In this document: positions 1 to 9,407 of the stretch, piece by piece | Layout: every line of letters starts with the position of its first letter | Numbering within the stretch: position 1 is the stretch's first letter | DNA from: Nosocomiicoccus massiliensis | Lineage (GTDB): Bacteria > Bacillota > Bacilli > Staphylococcales > Salinicoccaceae | Direction: 5' to 3' | Length of the DNA: 64,000 nt | Assembly (NCBI RefSeq): GCF_002871345.2 | Contig: NZ_CP136964.1 | Span: forward strand, 992,001 to 1,056,000 | Notes under the pieces: model-generated | What the model was told of the DNA's origin: nothing | The model's database searches: none | The model's input: the letters and a program-made list of their open reading frames with translations, nothing else | Translations under genes and position numbers: made by a program

Positions 1-17
1 CTAATGCTACATATTGT

Positions 18-857
18 TTATTCATGGACACATTCCGCAATGTCTTTCATCGCTGAAAGAATACGTGGACCTGGTCGAGAGATTTCATCGACATTTGGTA
101 CACATAATTTTTCTTCATCTGTAAACGGCATATCTTTAAATGCTTTCTCATCGTTTACGACATGACTCACCTGTTCTTTGGAAATACCTGTTGCAGAAAT
201 GAGGTACTCTGGACTTCTTTCAACGACCGCTTCAACATCGACCATCGGGAAGTCTTGTAAGTCGTCGAACACGTTTACGATGTTAATGTCATTTAACACA
301 CTACTCATAAACGTATCATTGGCTGCGACGTAAATGTCAGGTGGCGTAGTGATTAACACAAACGCTGTTTTTTCATCGGTATTTTTATATTGTTCAATGA
401 GTTGTTCACGCTCATCTTTCATTTTTTCAACGAGTGCATCACTTTTATCTGATACATTTAAAAACTCACCAATCTGTTTAATTGACGTAAATACGTCGTC
501 GAGCGTTTTCGCATCGTTAATGACGAGTAATTCTGCATTCGTTGCTTCAATGATTTGGTCAATTTCAGCTTTCGCACTTTCACTTATAGATTCGTGTGAA
601 ATAATATGTGTCGGTTTTAACTGAATTACTTCTTCAGGGTTGATGTTAAAAGTATCGATTTTTGCGATGTCGCTGTCATTTAGAGACTCTGGATAATTGT
701 CTACTGATGAAATACCGACAAAGTAATCCGTACCGACAAGCTCATTTACGATTTCCGTGTTACTCGGGATAAGTGATACGATACGTAAACTCGAATCATC
801 TTCTTGGCTACATGCAGATAACATAAAAATTGCTATTAGTAATAAAACACGCTTCAT
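18..857 (-). CDS. ABC transporter substrate-binding lipoprotein, BtuF/FecB-like
   Basis: Predicted extracellular solute-binding lipoprotein of the helical-backbone (periplasmic-binding type 2) class that delivers iron chelates or corrinoids to an ABC importer. The N-terminus is a signal peptide, KRVLLLIAIFML, followed by the lipobox LSAC, so the mature protein would be lipidated on that Cys. The body has the family pattern RIVSLIPSNTEIV near the N-terminus and alternating Rossmann-like lobes. A longer frame opens at a GTG at 872, but that GTG lies inside the GTGAGG ribosome-binding site; ATG at 857 is the better start. It lies just downstream of argS, as in staphylococci. No permease or ATPase is adjacent, so the substrate is not known. 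Confidence 0.8.
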   Translation of the reverse strand: MKRVLLLIAIFMLSACSQEDDSSLRIVSLIPSNTEIVNELVGTDYFVGISSVDNYPESLNDSDIAKIDTFNINPEEVIQLKPTHIISHESISESAKAEIDQIIEATNAELLVINDAKTLDDVFTSIKQIGEFLNVSDKSDALVEKMKDEREQLIEQYKNTDEKTAFVLITTPPDIYVAANDTFMSSVLNDINIVNVFDDLQDFPMVDVEAVVERSPEYLISATGISKEQVSHVVNDEKAFKDMPFTDEEKLCVPNVDEISRPGPRILSAMKDIAECVHE

Positions 858-884
858 AGACAAATACCTCACTTATATTTAGTT

Positions 885-2528
885 TTACATCGATTTTGGT
901 GCGCTCACGCCGATGATTGTCAGTGCGTTTTCAATCGTTTGACGTACCGCTTCAATCATTAATAAATACGCGTATGTTTTTTCTTTGTCTTCGCCGAGCA
1001 CTTTTTCTTGGTTGTAGAATTTGTGGAATTCTGATGCAAGTGTTTCGACATAATTTGTAATTCTATGGTTTGCGCGGGCTTCAGCCGCACTTTCAATCGT
1101 ACGCTTAAAGTTACCGACTTGCTTTAATAACTCAAGTGCTTGAGGGTGCGTGAGCACGTCTAGTGATTTGCTTCTATCTAAGTTAAATCCTGCTTCTTCT
1201 GCTTGTTTTAAAATGCTACAAATTCTCGCGTGTGCATACTGAACGTAATAGACCGGGTTTTCGCTCGACTCTGATAAAGCTAAATCTAAGTCAAAATCAA
1301 ACGGCGTGTCTGCACTACGCATCGCTAAGAAGTAACGTGCAGCATCGACACCAATTAAGTCCATTAACTCTCTTAACGTCACCGCATTTCCTGTACGTTT
1401 ACTCATCTTAACTTCTTCGCCATCTTGAATTAAACGGACCATCTGCATAATTTCTACTTGTAGTTTCTCAGGGTCTTCACCGAGCGCACCAATCGACGCT
1501 TTAATACGGTTAATGTAACCGTGGTGATCTGCACCAAATAAGTCGATTAATAAATCATAACCACGTCTTAATTTGTCGTAATGGTACGCAATGTCTGGCA
1601 TGAAGTACGTGTATGTACCGTCCGTTTTTCTAAGGACGCGGTCTTTATCGTCTTTCCAGTCCGTCGTTCTTAACCAGATCGCTTGATCTGCTTCATACGT
1701 ATGACCGTTTTTCGTCATAATTTCTAACGCTTCTTCGACTTCACCTTTTTCGTATAGTGACGTTTCACTAAACCAGTTATCAAATGATACACGGTAGTCT
1801 TGTAAGTCTTGTTTTAATTGCGCCATTTCATATTCGACACCGAGCGCTCTAAATTTAGAGATACGTGTTTTTTCATCTAAATCTTTATATTCAGGATGTT
1901 CGTTTTTTAAACGTTCTCCGATCGCTTTAATATCTTTACCACGGTAGCCGTCTTCAGGCATTTCTAACGGCTCTCCGAACGCTTCAAAGTATCTTGCGTT
2001 AATAGATAATGCTAAATTATGAATTTGGTTACCCGCGTCGTTTATATAGTATTCACGCGTGACATCGTATCCCGCGTAGTCTAAAATATTCGCTAACGTA
2101 TCACCGACTGCTGCGTTTCTTGCGTGACCGACGTGGAGTGACCCTGTTGGGTTCGCAGAAACGAATTCTAATAATACTTTTACGTCTTTTTTCTCACTAC
2201 GTCCGTAGTTTTCTTTTTTATCGAGGACTTCATCGATAATTTTAGTGAGGGAGCCTTCGTTCATTTTAAAGTTAATGAACCCTGGTCCAGCAATGTCGAT
2301 TTCACGGATATCGCCTTTTTCTTTATCGATATGTTGAACGATTTCCTCTGCGATTTCACGTGGATTACGCTTTAACGTACGCGTGAGTGCCATTGCGATA
2401 TTCGTTGAGAAATCTCCGTTTGATTTATCTTTTGGGATTTCAATTTTAATGTGTGGAATTTCTTCTACTAATTCGGATTGTTTGAGTGCGTCTTCAATAA
2501 CCGTTACTAAATGCGCTTTTAAGTCCAT
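885..2528 (-). CDS. argS: arginyl-tRNA synthetase
   Basis: Charges tRNA-Arg with arginine in the cytoplasm (class Ia synthetase). The 547 residues match the usual length of about 550. It has the Arg-tRNA N-terminal domain (residues 1-100), the HIGH-type motif HVGH at 132-135 after SANPTGSL, and a KMSKR loop in [15 protein letters not shown]. The C-terminal anticodon-binding DALR domain includes [13 protein letters not shown]. It starts 1 bp from the stop of the upstream ywiB-like gene, suggesting translational coupling. Confidence 0.97.
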   Translation of the reverse strand: MDLKAHLVTVIEDALKQSELVEEIPHIKIEIPKDKSNGDFSTNIAMALTRTLKRNPREIAEEIVQHIDKEKGDIREIDIAGPGFINFKMNEGSLTKIIDEVLDKKENYGRSEKKDVKVLLEFVSANPTGSLHVGHARNAAVGDTLANILDYAGYDVTREYYINDAGNQIHNLALSINARYFEAFGEPLEMPEDGYRGKDIKAIGERLKNEHPEYKDLDEKTRISKFRALGVEYEMAQLKQDLQDYRVSFDNWFSETSLYEKGEVEEALEIMTKNGHTYEADQAIWLRTTDWKDDKDRVLRKTDGTYTYFMPDIAYHYDKLRRGYDLLIDLFGADHHGYINRIKASIGALGEDPEKLQVEIMQMVRLIQDGEEVKMSKRTGNAVTLRELMDLIGVDAARYFLAMRSADTPFDFDLDLALSESSENPVYYVQYAHARICSILKQAEEAGFNLDRSKSLDVLTHPQALELLKQVGNFKRTIESAAEARANHRITNYVETLASEFHKFYNQEKVLGEDKEKTYAYLLMIEAVRQTIENALTIIGVSAPKSM

Positions 2529-2529
2529 A

Positions 2530-2913
2530 TTATGCCTCTTTCTTTAAATGATATTTATAATGTCCTAGTATTTCATCGTTTTCAAATAACTTATACGAGA
2601 TAAAGACCTCGTCCTCAGCCGTTTTAACTTCAGTAGTATACACTTTAAATCGGTGGCGCCCTGCGACTGTTTCATAGACAGTGTCCGTCAGCTTGCCTTT
2701 TACGAATTGGAACTTCATCGTCACTGGACCGCTTCTCATAATACGCACGACGTCGTCTTCTATACTTAAAATAACTGGAACAGTCTCTCCGTTCAGCATT
2801 TCATCGTATTTTAAAAACGTGCGATTCCCTTTTAAAATCTTTTCGACTTTAACTGTTTGTGAAAAGTTTTCGCGTCCACTCTTTTGTTTAATTGTCTGTT
2901 TTAATCGATACAC
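2530..2913 (-). CDS. ywiB: DUF1934 (YwiB-like) beta-barrel protein
   Basis: Small protein of 127 residues in the DUF1934/YwiB family, a lipocalin-like beta-barrel of unknown function usually found next to argS in Bacillales. The alternating hydrophobic strands, for example [48 protein letters not shown], support a barrel. The start is GTG at 2913. A sigma-A-like promoter with an extended minus-10 box lies just upstream, and the gene ends 1 bp before argS, so the two form an operon. Confidence 0.8.
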   Translation of the reverse strand: MYRLKQTIKQKSGRENFSQTVKVEKILKGNRTFLKYDEMLNGETVPVILSIEDDVVRIMRSGPVTMKFQFVKGKLTDTVYETVAGRHRFKVYTTEVKTAEDEVFISYKLFENDEILGHYKYHLKKEA

Positions 2914-2937
2914 AAATCGTCACCACCATAATGAGTA

Positions 2938-2966
2938 ATTATAACATAATTTAGTGTCGATTCTTT
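2938..2966 (-). promoter_or_regulatory. promoter of ywiB-argS
   Basis: On the minus strand a perfect TATAAT (2938-2943) is preceded by TGT, an extended minus-10. The minus-35 region (AAAGAA, 17 bp upstream) is weak. It lies about 25 bp before the ywiB start and just downstream of the ywhD terminator. Confidence 0.5.
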
Positions 2967-2990
2967 TTAAAACGACTGTTACATAAAAGA

Positions 2991-3019
2991 AAAAAGGCAG
3001 AGCAATCGCTCCACCTTTA
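2991..3019 (-). terminator. terminator after ywhD-like gene
   Basis: Minus strand: stem AGGTGGAGC / GCTCTGCCT with two wobble pairs and a 4-nt loop, followed by six T. It separates the lipL-HD-ywhD transcript from ywiB-argS. Confidence 0.7.
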
Positions 3020-3093
3020 GTGTCTTAGTTATCTGATATAACTAAAGATTATTGTACCTTTTCTTTTTGAATTAATCAAATGAAAATTAATAT

Positions 3094-3600
3094 TTATACA
3101 CCGAGGTACTCGTGGAGTTCTGTTGAGTTTTCCCACGCGACTGGATCGCGTTCTTTTAAAAATTCGATTAACGTTTGTTTTGTTTTGTCGTCTAACTCTT
3201 CGAGACGATAACGTCCTTTCATTGCGTGGTCTAAACTATTCACGTGTTCGTGCATCATTTTATACCCGCGGCGTCTACGTCCGACTTTATTCGTCATAAA
3301 GTAACACGACGTCACTCCGCTATAATACACACCTCGTTCGTCTTTATCTAAAGCCATCCATATTAAATTATAATCATTACGCTCGCCTTCTTCTTCTAAC
3401 GCTTCACTCATATCTGTGAACCATTTGACGCCCTTTTCCGGTTTTGCACGCCCGTGAAGCCCACCCATGTCGACGAACGGTCGTTGCTCGGTGAGATCGA
3501 TATACACTGGCGCAACGTCTTCAATAATCATTGCACCTTTATGACCATCTAACTCGTCATTTTTTATAATGTTAAATTGAAATCCTGGTTTTTTTGACAC
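3094..3600 (-). CDS. ywhD: YwhD family protein
   Basis: 168-residue cytoplasmic protein recognisable as the Bacillales YwhD family by FNIIKNDELDGHKG at the start, the central LHGRAKPEKGVKWF segment and the basic VGRRRRGYKMMHEHVN stretch. Function is unknown. No signal peptide or membrane segment is seen. It follows the HD-domain gene by 22 bp and is the last gene of the lipL-HD-ywhD transcript, ending before a terminator at about 3.0 kb. Confidence 0.8.
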   Translation of the reverse strand: MSKKPGFQFNIIKNDELDGHKGAMIIEDVAPVYIDLTEQRPFVDMGGLHGRAKPEKGVKWFTDMSEALEEEGERNDYNLIWMALDKDERGVYYSGVTSCYFMTNKVGRRRRGYKMMHEHVNSLDHAMKGRYRLEELDDKTKQTLIEFLKERDPVAWENSTELHEYLGV

Positions 3601-3622
3601 AGTTAATCCTCCTAAACATTAT

Positions 3623-4924
3623 TTACGATAACTCATTTAATAAGTTTAAAATCTTCTTTTTAATTGTATCATCTTTAATACGCATTACTTTCTCTTTTGG
3701 ATAATATAACTTCGCATTCGACCGGTCGAGCCCTGTAATCGCTTGTATGACTACAGATTCGGCACTAATTTCTCGAATGCTTCCGGATTCTTTTAATATG
3801 TGAATTGGCTGACGCGAAGACCCTGGTCGGTCGTAGTCATACGGCATATCAGAATATTTATCTGTAAGTAAAAAGTATTTAGGGTCGATACCCGCTGCTT
3901 CAAATAAGCTTTCTAATTCCGAATACGTAATAAACCCATCGTAAAACGGTACGTAATTAAATAATTTTCGGTTCACGAACCGATCAGCAAGTTCATTGAG
4001 TATTTCATCAATCTCTTCCACCCACTCTTGAAGATAAAAATTCATAACAGTCTCGTCGAGTATTAAATAATCATGAACAGTTTCACGCTTCTCGAAGAAC
4101 GGGATTAAATACTTCGGAGGCTGTTTAAAGACGTAGCCTCTTTCGTATAATTCTTTTGCACGGTTAAAAATTAGTGTCAGCAACACTTCTCCCCCACGTG
4201 ATACCGGGTGGAAGTATATTTGCCAATACATTTGATAGCGACTCATTAAATAATCTTCGACTGCGTGCATACCGCTATCTTTGATGAGTACTTCATCTTT
4301 TGAAGGGACCATCACTCGAAGCAGACGGTCGATATCAAATTTACCATACTCAACGCCTGTCACATACGAGTCACGCTGCAAGTAATCCATTCGGTCTGCG
4401 TCGATTTGACTCGATATCATCGAGATAATCAGTTTGTTTTCGTGAGTATGTGCGATGACGCTCGCTACTGCTTCAGGGAACGACTCGTCAACACGCTTTA
4501 ATACACGGTTCACTTCTGTGTCTCCGAGTATAATTTTTTTAGTATACGTTTCGTGGTCTGTTCCGAAAATCTTTTCAAACGAATGTGAAAACGGTCCGTG
4601 CCCGACATCGTGTAATAACGCAGCACATAAAGCGAGTAGCCGGTCATCTTTTGTCCATTTGTCATATCGTGAAAAGTTCTCGACCATTTTACGAACAATT
4701 TCATATACGCCTAAACTATGTGTAAACCGTGAATGTTCAGCTGACGGAAATGCGAAATATAACGTACCGAGTTGTTTAATTCGGCGAAGCCTTTGAAATT
4801 CTTTTGTCTTTATAAGATCCCAAATAATGCGGTCTGTCACGTGAATATAACTATGCACTGGGTCTTTAAACACTTTTTCTGATTCGAGTTGCTCGTATTT
4901 ATAATCGGTAACCAATGATATCAC
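3623..4924 (-). CDS. HD-domain phosphohydrolase (YwfO-like)
   Basis: 433-residue metal-dependent phosphohydrolase of the dGTPase-like HD family. The conserved HSRFTHSLGVYEIV is followed near residue 105 by the HD pair in ALLHDVGHGPFSHSFE, and by a later metal ligand in SSQIDADRMDYLQRDS. Bacillus YwfO and relatives are proposed dNTP triphosphohydrolases; substrate specificity here is inference. It starts 1 bp after lipL ends, so it is co-transcribed with it. Confidence 0.85.
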   Translation of the reverse strand: MISLVTDYKYEQLESEKVFKDPVHSYIHVTDRIIWDLIKTKEFQRLRRIKQLGTLYFAFPSAEHSRFTHSLGVYEIVRKMVENFSRYDKWTKDDRLLALCAALLHDVGHGPFSHSFEKIFGTDHETYTKKIILGDTEVNRVLKRVDESFPEAVASVIAHTHENKLIISMISSQIDADRMDYLQRDSYVTGVEYGKFDIDRLLRVMVPSKDEVLIKDSGMHAVEDYLMSRYQMYWQIYFHPVSRGGEVLLTLIFNRAKELYERGYVFKQPPKYLIPFFEKRETVHDYLILDETVMNFYLQEWVEEIDEILNELADRFVNRKLFNYVPFYDGFITYSELESLFEAAGIDPKYFLLTDKYSDMPYDYDRPGSSRQPIHILKESGSIREISAESVVIQAITGLDRSNAKLYYPKEKVMRIKDDTIKKKILNLLNELS

Positions 4925-4925
4925 C

Positions 4926-5702
4926 TCAATCGTTCAAACGTTCGTTTCGTTCTACCATGCGCTCACGTTGTTTATTAAAAAAATCGAGTGCGTCTTTAGT
5001 TAATTGCTCGCTTGTTTGAATGTTTCCAAAGAGTGATTCTATCGTTTTTAAAATTCTCTCTTCAGTGTCTGTCACTGTTAGTCCGTCTATCAGTTCTGAT
5101 AGTGAAATCATCACATCCGGATTCATGTCTAACCTTGGTGGATTGGAAGAGACGTCATAAAAGTCTTTCATTACTTCAGCGCGTTTACTTCCGGATCCTT
5201 CTACGGCTAAATAAATTTGTACAGCAACCGCTTCTTTAATACGTCGCTGTGAAATGCCTGCAAATTTTTTACCGTCGACAGATAAATCATAACTTCCCGG
5301 GCAATAGCTTCCGACAATTTCATACGCTTTAATTTCTAATTCCGGAAAACTTTTTTGAATGATTTCAAGCATCTTATCATATCCGTCATCAATCGACGGA
5401 GCGTCTTTTTTCGGAATGACGAGCGATACATTTAGCACACCACCGTCTAGCACAACTCCAAGTCCACCACTATTTCTAACGATGTAGTGATAGACTTTTT
5501 CACGAAGTACTTTTAATCCTTCGTCGAGATGTTCTAAACGCATATCTTGAAGACCGAGTATTATAAAGTTGTCATGCACCCAGCTTCTGACGCGGGGTGT
5601 TTCATCTTCTGATACGAGGTGTTGAAGCACGTCGTCGTATGCAAACGAATCAAACGGATGTTCAGTATACTCTTTTGGATAAAATAATACGGTGTTTTGC
5701 AA
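4926..5702 (-). CDS. lipL: octanoyl-[GcvH]:protein N-octanoyltransferase
   Basis: Lipoate-assembly amidotransferase that moves octanoyl or lipoyl groups from GcvH to E2 subunits. At 258 residues it has the cofactor-transferase fold, with VRNSGGLGVVLDGGVLNVSL and the catalytic-cysteine segment GSYCPGSYDLSVDGKKFAGISQRR, which separates LipL from true lipoate ligases. The start appears to be TTG at 5702, eight bases after GGAG. Divergent from hemQ. The possible alternative, LipM, is less likely given the YwfL-like context. Confidence 0.85.
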   Translation of the reverse strand: MQNTVLFYPKEYTEHPFDSFAYDDVLQHLVSEDETPRVRSWVHDNFIILGLQDMRLEHLDEGLKVLREKVYHYIVRNSGGLGVVLDGGVLNVSLVIPKKDAPSIDDGYDKMLEIIQKSFPELEIKAYEIVGSYCPGSYDLSVDGKKFAGISQRRIKEAVAVQIYLAVEGSGSKRAEVMKDFYDVSSNPPRLDMNPDVMISLSELIDGLTVTDTEERILKTIESLFGNIQTSEQLTKDALDFFNKQRERMVERNERLND

Positions 5703-5735
5703 TGGCTTGTCTCCTAAAGTTCTTTACATAGCAAT

Positions 5736-5764
5736 ATTATACTGCTTTTGTCACAAATTTTCGA
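5736..5764 (-). promoter_or_regulatory. promoter of lipL operon
   Basis: Minus strand TCGAAA, 17 bp, TATAAT, about 35 bp before the lipL start. The minus-10 is perfect; the minus-35 matches 4 of 6. Confidence 0.55.
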
Positions 5765-5835
5765 TATTTGGTGTTTGAATTCAGCCGAACAGACTGTACA
5801 CTAAAATTAGGTAAATATTTTAAGGAGAGATATAA

Positions 5836-6585
5836 ATGAGCGAAGCAGTTAAAACTTTAGACGGCTGGTGGAGTTTACATCTTTTATATAACGTAGACTG
5901 GCCAGCGTTAAGAATGCTTACTGATGAAGAAAGAGAGGAAATCGTTCGCGAGTTTGAAACGTTCTTAGAAAAGAGCGAAGCAGTCAGCGAGAAAAAAGAA
6001 GGCGACCACACGATGTACAACATTACTGGTCAAAAAGCAGACATCTTACTTTGGTTCCTACGCCCGACAGTTGAAGAGTTAAACGCGCTTGAAAACGAAC
6101 TGAACAAGTTAAAAATTAGCGACTTCTTAATTCCTGAGTATTCGTACTTCTCAGCGATTGAAATGTCTAGCTATCTCGCGAAAGATTCAGACGAAGATCC
6201 GTACGAAAACCCATATGTAAGAAGCAGATTATATCCAGAATTAATGGACGCACAGTACTGCTGTTTCTATCCGATGGATAAAAAACGTGACCTCGACGAT
6301 AACTGGTACATGTTACCAATCGAACGTCGCCGTGATTTAATGAGAGACCACGGGATGATCGGTCGTAAATACGCAGGTAAAATTAAACAGTACATTTTAG
6401 GGTCACAAGGACTCGACTTATACGAGTGGGGCGTCATGCTATTATCTGACGATATGCTCGAATTCAAAAACATTATTTACGAAATGAGATTCGACGAAAC
6501 AAGTGCACGCTACGGTGTGTTCGGCGACTTCTACGTCGGTGTACGTTTAAGAAAAGAAGGATTACAAGAGTTCTTCCAAATTTAA
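5836..6585 (+). CDS. hemQ: coproheme decarboxylase HemQ
   Basis: Final enzyme of the Gram-positive coproporphyrin-dependent haem pathway: it oxidatively decarboxylates coproheme to haem b. The 249 residues match the chlorite-dismutase-like family. Tyr145 and Lys149 in the motif YPMDKK, and the proximal His172 in [13 protein letters not shown], fall at the positions known for the staphylococcal enzyme. A good AAGGAG lies 8 bp before ATG. A weak promoter (TTGAAT-16-TACACT) precedes it. In related genomes this gene is single-copy and its pathway partners lie elsewhere, as here. Confidence 0.95.
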   Translation: MSEAVKTLDGWWSLHLLYNVDWPALRMLTDEEREEIVREFETFLEKSEAVSEKKEGDHTMYNITGQKADILLWFLRPTVEELNALENELNKLKISDFLIPEYSYFSAIEMSSYLAKDSDEDPYENPYVRSRLYPELMDAQYCCFYPMDKKRDLDDNWYMLPIERRRDLMRDHGMIGRKYAGKIKQYILGSQGLDLYEWGVMLLSDDMLEFKNIIYEMRFDETSARYGVFGDFYVGVRLRKEGLQEFFQI

Positions 6586-6645
6586 AACGTTTGAAAATCC
6601 TTGAAAACGAGTATAGTATAGTATCTCGGTCAGGAGGAGAAACGA

Positions 6646-6759
6646 ATGAATAAATTAATCAAACGTGCAATTGTATTTTTAGCACCGATCGTCGTCGCAA
6701 AAGTTGTCGACAAAGTACTCGGTGAAGACGATACAAAGAAGAAAAAACGCAAAAAATAA
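6646..6759 (+). CDS. 37-residue cationic hydrophobic protein
   Basis: ATG at 6646 follows AGGAGG with normal spacing. The product begins MNKLIKRAIVFLAPIVVAKV, then VDKVLGEDDTKKKKRKK: one hydrophobic helix of about 17 residues with Lys/Arg at both ends. A possible promoter, TTGAAA-17-TAGTAT, starts at 6591, and a strong terminator follows, so it looks like a complete monocistronic gene. A paralogue lies at 8787-8936. Function unknown; small membrane-active peptide or assembly factor are both possible. Confidence 0.65.
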   Translation: MNKLIKRAIVFLAPIVVAKVVDKVLGEDDTKKKKRKK

Positions 6760-6766
6760 ATAAAAC

Positions 6767-6818
6767 AGCCTGTACTCACGTTGGGAGAATTTCCTTAACG
6801 AGTACAGGCTATTTTTTA
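6767..6818 (+). terminator. terminator after the 37-residue ORF
   Basis: AGCCTGTACTC and GAGTACAGGCT form an 11-bp stem with a 22-nt loop, followed by ATTTTTT. Confidence 0.8.
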
Positions 6819-6841
6819 TCTTTAAATGGTAATGTTGAAAA

Positions 6842-8242
6842 TTATTTTTTGTTTTTGCTGCATCCTGCAGTGAGTCCGCTACTTTGTCCTTCATCTCCCC
6901 AGTAATCATTGCTCGCTTTGAATATCTTTTTACTTAAAAGAAGCATAACGATTAAGTTTACGAACATGACAAGTCCTAAGAAGACGTCTGTTAAATCCCA
7001 AATGGCTTTTAATCCGCCGATTCCACCAATGTATACTGCAACTAAAAAGATATAGCGGTAGATGCGCGCTTTCTTAGTTGAAGTAATTGTCGAAAGTTGC
7101 GATTCACCGACGTAGCCAAGTCCGATTACAGTACTATATGCAAATAAAATCGTCGCGATACCAACTGCGATACCTAATATCGGAGAAATATCTCCGAATA
7201 CTTGTGCAACGATTATCCCCGCGTCTTGTCCTTCTAGTTCAACTCCACTCGTCAGTAGAGCGAGCGCTGTAAATGTACAGACGACAGTGACTAAAAATAC
7301 TTCTGTTACACCAAACACTGCTTGTTCGACTGGATTTTTAACACGAGCTGGCGCGTGAGATACTGTGAATACTGCTTGCCCTGCTCCTGAAACGAAAAAT
7401 CCACGCGCGATACCATACTGCATAGCTTTCATAATTCCGTAACCTGCAAATCCTGCACCTGCTTCAGCCGGACTAAATGCCGATGAAAACACAAGCTGGA
7501 CTGCAGGGATAATATCTTTATAGTGAATAATAATCACAATCGTCGCGACGATAATGTAGAAAAGCGACATAAACGGAATGAGTTTTTCTGCGACACTTCC
7601 GATACGTTTAACACCACCGACAATGACAATCCCAACAATCACGACGTTAACTGCTGCTAAGATATACAGGTAGTTCGATAAGTGTGGCGCGATATTTGTC
7701 ATGTTCGACACCGTCACGTTAGACTGAATCATCGCACTCGCGAGACAGACAAGTACCATAAGTACAACGATTACTTCACCTAAATATTTTAGGCCAAGAC
7801 CTTTACGCACGTATAACGCAGGTCCTCCGACATATGTACCGTCGCTTTTTTGCTCACGGAACATGACGATTAAAATAATCTCAGAGTATTTAATCACCAT
7901 TCCGATAAAGGCAGCGATCCACATCCAAAGAAGTGCACCAGGCCCTCCGCTAATTAACGCGCTCGCAACACCAACGACACTTCCCATACCGATGACAGAT
8001 GATAACGATACAAACATTGACTGTAACGATGTTAAGTCGCCATCTTGTTTTTCATCTTTATCGTCATTTAACCCACTAAACGACTGTTTAATAATTTTAA
8101 AGAAATTTTTAATATGTACGAACTTCGTACCAACGGTTAAGTAAATCCCGACGAGACCTAAAAACACTAAGGCCGCCGGCCCCCATATGACGCCGTTCAC
8201 CTTATCAACGAACACCAAAAATTGATCTAACATACAGTTCAC
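6842..8242 (-). CDS. sodium:alanine/glycine symporter (AGCS family)
   Basis: 466-residue integral membrane protein with about 11 hydrophobic helices. It carries the AGCS signatures GSVVGVASALISGGPGALLWMWIAAFIGM and MQYGIARGFFVSGAGQAVFTVSHAPA. It imports alanine or glycine with Na+ (or H+). Single gene, with its start next to a large intergenic repeat region. Length fits the AlsT/YrbD family. Confidence 0.9.
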   Translation of the reverse strand: MNCMLDQFLVFVDKVNGVIWGPAALVFLGLVGIYLTVGTKFVHIKNFFKIIKQSFSGLNDDKDEKQDGDLTSLQSMFVSLSSVIGMGSVVGVASALISGGPGALLWMWIAAFIGMVIKYSEIILIVMFREQKSDGTYVGGPALYVRKGLGLKYLGEVIVVLMVLVCLASAMIQSNVTVSNMTNIAPHLSNYLYILAAVNVVIVGIVIVGGVKRIGSVAEKLIPFMSLFYIIVATIVIIIHYKDIIPAVQLVFSSAFSPAEAGAGFAGYGIMKAMQYGIARGFFVSGAGQAVFTVSHAPARVKNPVEQAVFGVTEVFLVTVVCTFTALALLTSGVELEGQDAGIIVAQVFGDISPILGIAVGIATILFAYSTVIGLGYVGESQLSTITSTKKARIYRYIFLVAVYIGGIGGLKAIWDLTDVFLGLVMFVNLIVMLLLSKKIFKASNDYWGDEGQSSGLTAGCSKNKK

Positions 8243-8367
8243 CCCTTAAGTTATATGTACTTTAGCACTAAACGTTTATTTTTAAACATTGGAGTGGGTT
8301 GGTGTACGGACCTGGGAGCGTCTTTTTATCTTTAAAAGGAGAAAATACACTTTTGTGCGGATTTATT

Positions 8368-8535
8368 TAACAAAAATATCGCGATTTTGTTAATTATCCG
8401 GGTTTATTTAACATATTTCGGCTGCTTGGCTCGGTTTTTGTTAATTATAATTTTTTATCTAACAAAAAAGGATGAAAAACCCGAGAATTTGTTAATTAAA
8501 TCGATATATCTAACAGATTCGGCAAATTTTTGTAA
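8368..8535 (+). repeat. TAACA/TGTTA phased array, copy 1 (168 bp)
   Basis: Four TAACA...TGTTA inverted pairs of 25, 35, 35 and 25 bp, joined by three 16-bp linkers. Pentamers start at offsets 0, 20, 41, 71, 92, 122, 143 and 163; the last reads TGTAA. A flanking hairpin-like segment with a TTTAAA loop lies 30-60 bp to the left, which sets the plus orientation. The copy lies between the symporter start and a small-ORF paralogue. Confidence 0.9.
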
Positions 8536-8602
8536 ATAAGATCGAGCCGGTAGTAGTTTTTCATCTTTAAATGATAAAAATACAATATCATCCAAATATA
8601 TC

Positions 8603-8770
8603 TAACAAAAATATCATGATTTTGTTAATTATCCGGATTTATTTGACATATTTCGGCTGCTTGGTCCGGTTTTTGTTAATTATAATTTTATATCTAACAA
8701 AAAGGGATGAAAAAACCGAGAATTTGTTAATTAAATCGATATATCTAACAGATTCGGCAAATTTTTGTAA
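8603..8770 (+). repeat. TAACA/TGTTA phased array, copy 2 (168 bp)
   Basis: Same 25-16-35-16-35-16-25 layout as copy 1, beginning exactly 235 bp after it, so the two are tandem with a 67-bp gap. The third pentamer reads TGACA. Its last pentamer ends 3 bp before the AGGAGG of the small ORF at 8787. Confidence 0.9.
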
Positions 8771-8786
8771 ATAGGAGGAAAAACGA

Positions 8787-8936
8787 ATAAAAAAATTAGT
8801 TAAACGTGCAATTGTATTTTTAGCACCAATCGTCGTCGCAAAAGTTGTCGACAAACTTCTCGATGAAGATAATACAAAAAACGCAAAAATTAAAAATGCT
8901 GTCGAATGGATGATTCCTAATAAGAAGAAACCCTAA
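8787..8936 (+). pseudogene. paralogue of the 37-residue ORF with ATA in place of ATG
   Basis: Aligned to the gene at 6646, the AGGAGG, spacing and first 25 or so codons are conserved (KLVKRAIVFLAPIVVAKVVD), but the start codon is ATA. The frame runs 49 codons, with a longer tail ending EWMIPNKKKP, and its own terminator. Either it is a silenced duplicate or it starts rarely at ATA. There is no in-frame ATG before the last third. Array copy 2 abuts the ribosome-binding site, so the original promoter region has been replaced. Confidence 0.55.
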
Positions 8937-8962
8937 TTTTCCATCGGAAAATTAGGGTTTTT
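8931..8962 (+). terminator. terminator after the ATA-start paralogue
   Basis: CCCTAATTTTCC and GGAAAATTAGGG form a 12-bp perfect stem with a 3-nt loop followed by five T. Confidence 0.8.
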
Positions 8963-8975
8963 AACTTCTCTATAT

Positions 8976-9341
8976 TTAATTTTTATTAATTCTACCTAAA
9001 TTCTGAAAAGTAATAATCATAAAGCCTATAAAACATAAGACAATACCAAAGATTCCTGAAAACCAGCCTGTCATCAAAGTAATTGCATAGAGCATAGCTC
9101 CTAAAATCATTGCTCCTGGTCCAATAGATTTTAATACTTTATCATCTTTTTCTTGAAACTTCTCAGAAAAATTAAAAACTCCAACAACAAATGCTAATAT
9201 AAATGCCCCTAACATCGAATAGAACGAGAAATCAGAAAAGTAGTTTTCCATACTTACCGGTGCGAATAATAAAGCATAAAAATACGAAATTAAACTTAAA
9301 ACAAATAAACCAATACCAATCCAAACCATCTTCATTTTCAT
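8976..9341 (-). CDS. small four-helix membrane protein, unknown function
   Basis: 121 residues starting MKMKMVWIGIGLFVLSLISY. A longer frame exists, but ATG at 9341 has AGGAGG seven bases upstream. Four hydrophobic segments are visible: VWIGIGLFVLSLISYFYALLF, YSMLGAFILAFVVGVF, GAMILGAMLYAITLMTGWF and GIFGIVLCFIGFMIITF. The link between helices 2 and 3 is charged. I do not recognise a family. Confidence 0.7.
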   Translation of the reverse strand: MKMKMVWIGIGLFVLSLISYFYALLFAPVSMENYFSDFSFYSMLGAFILAFVVGVFNFSEKFQEKDDKVLKSIGPGAMILGAMLYAITLMTGWFSGIFGIVLCFIGFMIITFQNLGRINKN

Positions 9342-9407
9342 TTTATGTCCTCCTAAAATTAATTCATCTAAGTATATGCAGAATGCTCGGGATTTTAAAC
9401 TAAGCAT

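Noticed and set aside
8571..8854. ORFs inside the arrays (also 22522-22725, 26230-26553, 57487-57753)
   Set aside because: They translate repeat sequence into similar Ile/Leu/Tyr-rich peptides, lack ribosome-binding sites and are explained by the TAACA/TGTTA pattern.
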